Shown here: positions 29,239-29,808 of the stretch, in pieces | Layout: every line of letters begins with the position of its first letter | How positions within the stretch are numbered: the first letter of the stretch is position 1 | Position numbers and translations under genes: made by a program | The notes under the pieces: model-generated | Database searches by the model: none | What the model saw: the letters and a program-made list of their open reading frames with translations, nothing else | Told to the model about the DNA's origin: nothing | Assembly: GCA_017609795.1 (NCBI GenBank) | Contig: JAFCDH010000002.1 | Coordinates: 1 to 29,808 of the forward strand | Source of the DNA: Candidatus Pacearchaeota archaeon | GTDB taxonomy: Archaea > Nanobdellota > Nanobdellia > Pacearchaeales > GW2011-AR1 | Reading direction: 5' to 3' | DNA length: 29,808 bases

Positions 29239-29808
29239 ATGGACAGAGAAGAATTAATTAAAAAGTATGATATTGATATTGCTAAACTTGAAAAAGAACA
29301 GTTAAAATTAGCAAAAGAACTTGAAATAAAGGATAAAATAGATTTTTCCTTAGCAGATAAATTTGGAGCAATAAGTACTACTTTTTTACAAAATAAATTA
29401 CTTTGTTGCATTATCATATGTGATAAAAACTATGAAATAATTGATAGGGCTTATGTTTTAGAAAAGGCAAGATTTCCTTATTTAGCAGGTTTTAGGGCTT
29501 ATAGAGAGCTTCCTGCAATGATATTAGCATTTAATAAACTTAAAGAAAAACCAGATGTTCTTTTAATTTCTGCTATGGGGATTGCTCATCCAAGATTAGG
29601 ATTAGCAAGCCATTTTGGTTTATCAACAGGAATCCCGACAATTGGAATTTCTAATTCAGTTTTTGATTGTGAGATTAAAAAAGAGGATATAATAAGAAAA
29701 GGAAAGAAAATTGGAAAAGTTTTAATTAGCAAACCACAAAGCAAACCAATGTATATCACTCCTGGAAATTTAATAACAATAAAATCAGCTTATGAACTTT
29801 GTAAAAAA
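29239..29808 (+). CDS. Endonuclease V homologue with altered catalytic site (3' partial)
   Basis: The frame is open to the window end (190 codons). It aligns well with Endonuclease V: ARFPYLAGFRAYRELPAM fits FPYIPGLLAFREGP; KPDVLLISAMGIAHPR fits RPDVLLVDGHGIAHPR; IPTIGISNS fits IPTIGVAKS; and MYITPGNLI fits the SPGH segment. Family members cleave DNA or RNA next to inosine with two Asp, one Glu and one Lys around metals. Here E90 and H117 are kept, but the first Asp is S46 (GAIST), the second is S111 (LISAM) and the Lys is N139. It should thus be weakly active or inactive as a nuclease; it may bind inosine or another substrate. The promoter may be AAAAGCTTTTTAAAA (29176-29190). Confidence 0.85.
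   Translation, partial: MDREELIKKYDIDIAKLEKEQLKLAKELEIKDKIDFSLADKFGAISTTFLQNKLLCCIIICDKNYEIIDRAYVLEKARFPYLAGFRAYRELPAMILAFNKLKEKPDVLLISAMGIAHPRLGLASHFGLSTGIPTIGISNSVFDCEIKKEDIIRKGKKIGKVLISKPQSKPMYITPGNLITIKSAYELCKK

Overview
The window is compact, AT-rich DNA from an archaeon, most likely a reduced-genome DPANN lineage of the Pacearchaeota/Woesearchaeota (Nanobdellota) kind. The information-processing genes are archaeal: RNA polymerase subunit L, transcription factor S, release factor aRF1, RadB, archaeal NAC, Sec61beta, an MBF1-like factor and a TrmB-type regulator. They sit beside bacterial-looking genes (ScpB, a Thermus/Aquifex-style MetRS, a LysA-like decarboxylase, a DUF4389 protein). 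The lineage is inferred from gene content and style; no rRNA is present.

Layout. 1-2500: 3' part of a Ser-His-Asp signal peptidase, a small winged-helix protein, tRNA-Lys(CUU), an unknown protein and tfs. 2500-9200: a membrane-anchored unknown, then rightward serS, a small ORF, a dolichol/phytol kinase-like gene, a metallophosphoesterase, two small unknowns and topA. 9200-17045: a long leftward block with lysA, radB, DUF4389, rpoL, MBF1-like, a thioredoxin-like membrane protein, a processive GT2, scpB and prf1. 17210-20065: a small rightward ORF, then leftward valS and a small membrane protein. 20126-23355: rightward sec61 beta, a 59-residue ORF, NAC, two helical unknowns, minD-like and a stand-alone tRNA-binding domain. 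23352-26284: leftward 123-residue unknown, metS and a 322-residue orphan. 26377-29808: rightward trmB-like, tRNA-Gly(CCC), AbrB-like, a membrane protein, an MFS transporter and the 5' part of an Endonuclease V homologue.

The outstanding signal is non-coding: a dispersed repeat of about 84 bp, present 13 times. It fills every gene-free gap of 97 bp or more and is absent from every shorter gap. Consensus parts are a left end CTAATATCTTATAAGCATAG, a centre like GATGAGGAGATTAAGCTACT, and a right end ACTTAAAGATTTATAAAAAT. Nine copies place the right end, which looks like an archaeal BRE/TATA box, upstream of a gene, in most cases 12-35 nt before the start codon. Four copies (next to the first four rightward genes) are inverted. 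It could be a promoter-carrying MITE-like element, a long promoter module of a regulon, or a bidirectional boundary.

Other points of note: the Endonuclease V homologue lacks both catalytic aspartates and the active-site lysine; a 22-bp palindrome lies between a TrmB-type regulator and a divergent orphan gene; aRF1 lacks the zinc minidomain; and MetRS is split from its tRNA-binding domain, which is encoded convergently. Several promoters sit about 25-30 nt before the start codon, implying mostly leaderless mRNAs; a few internal operon genes have Shine-Dalgarno-like sequences.
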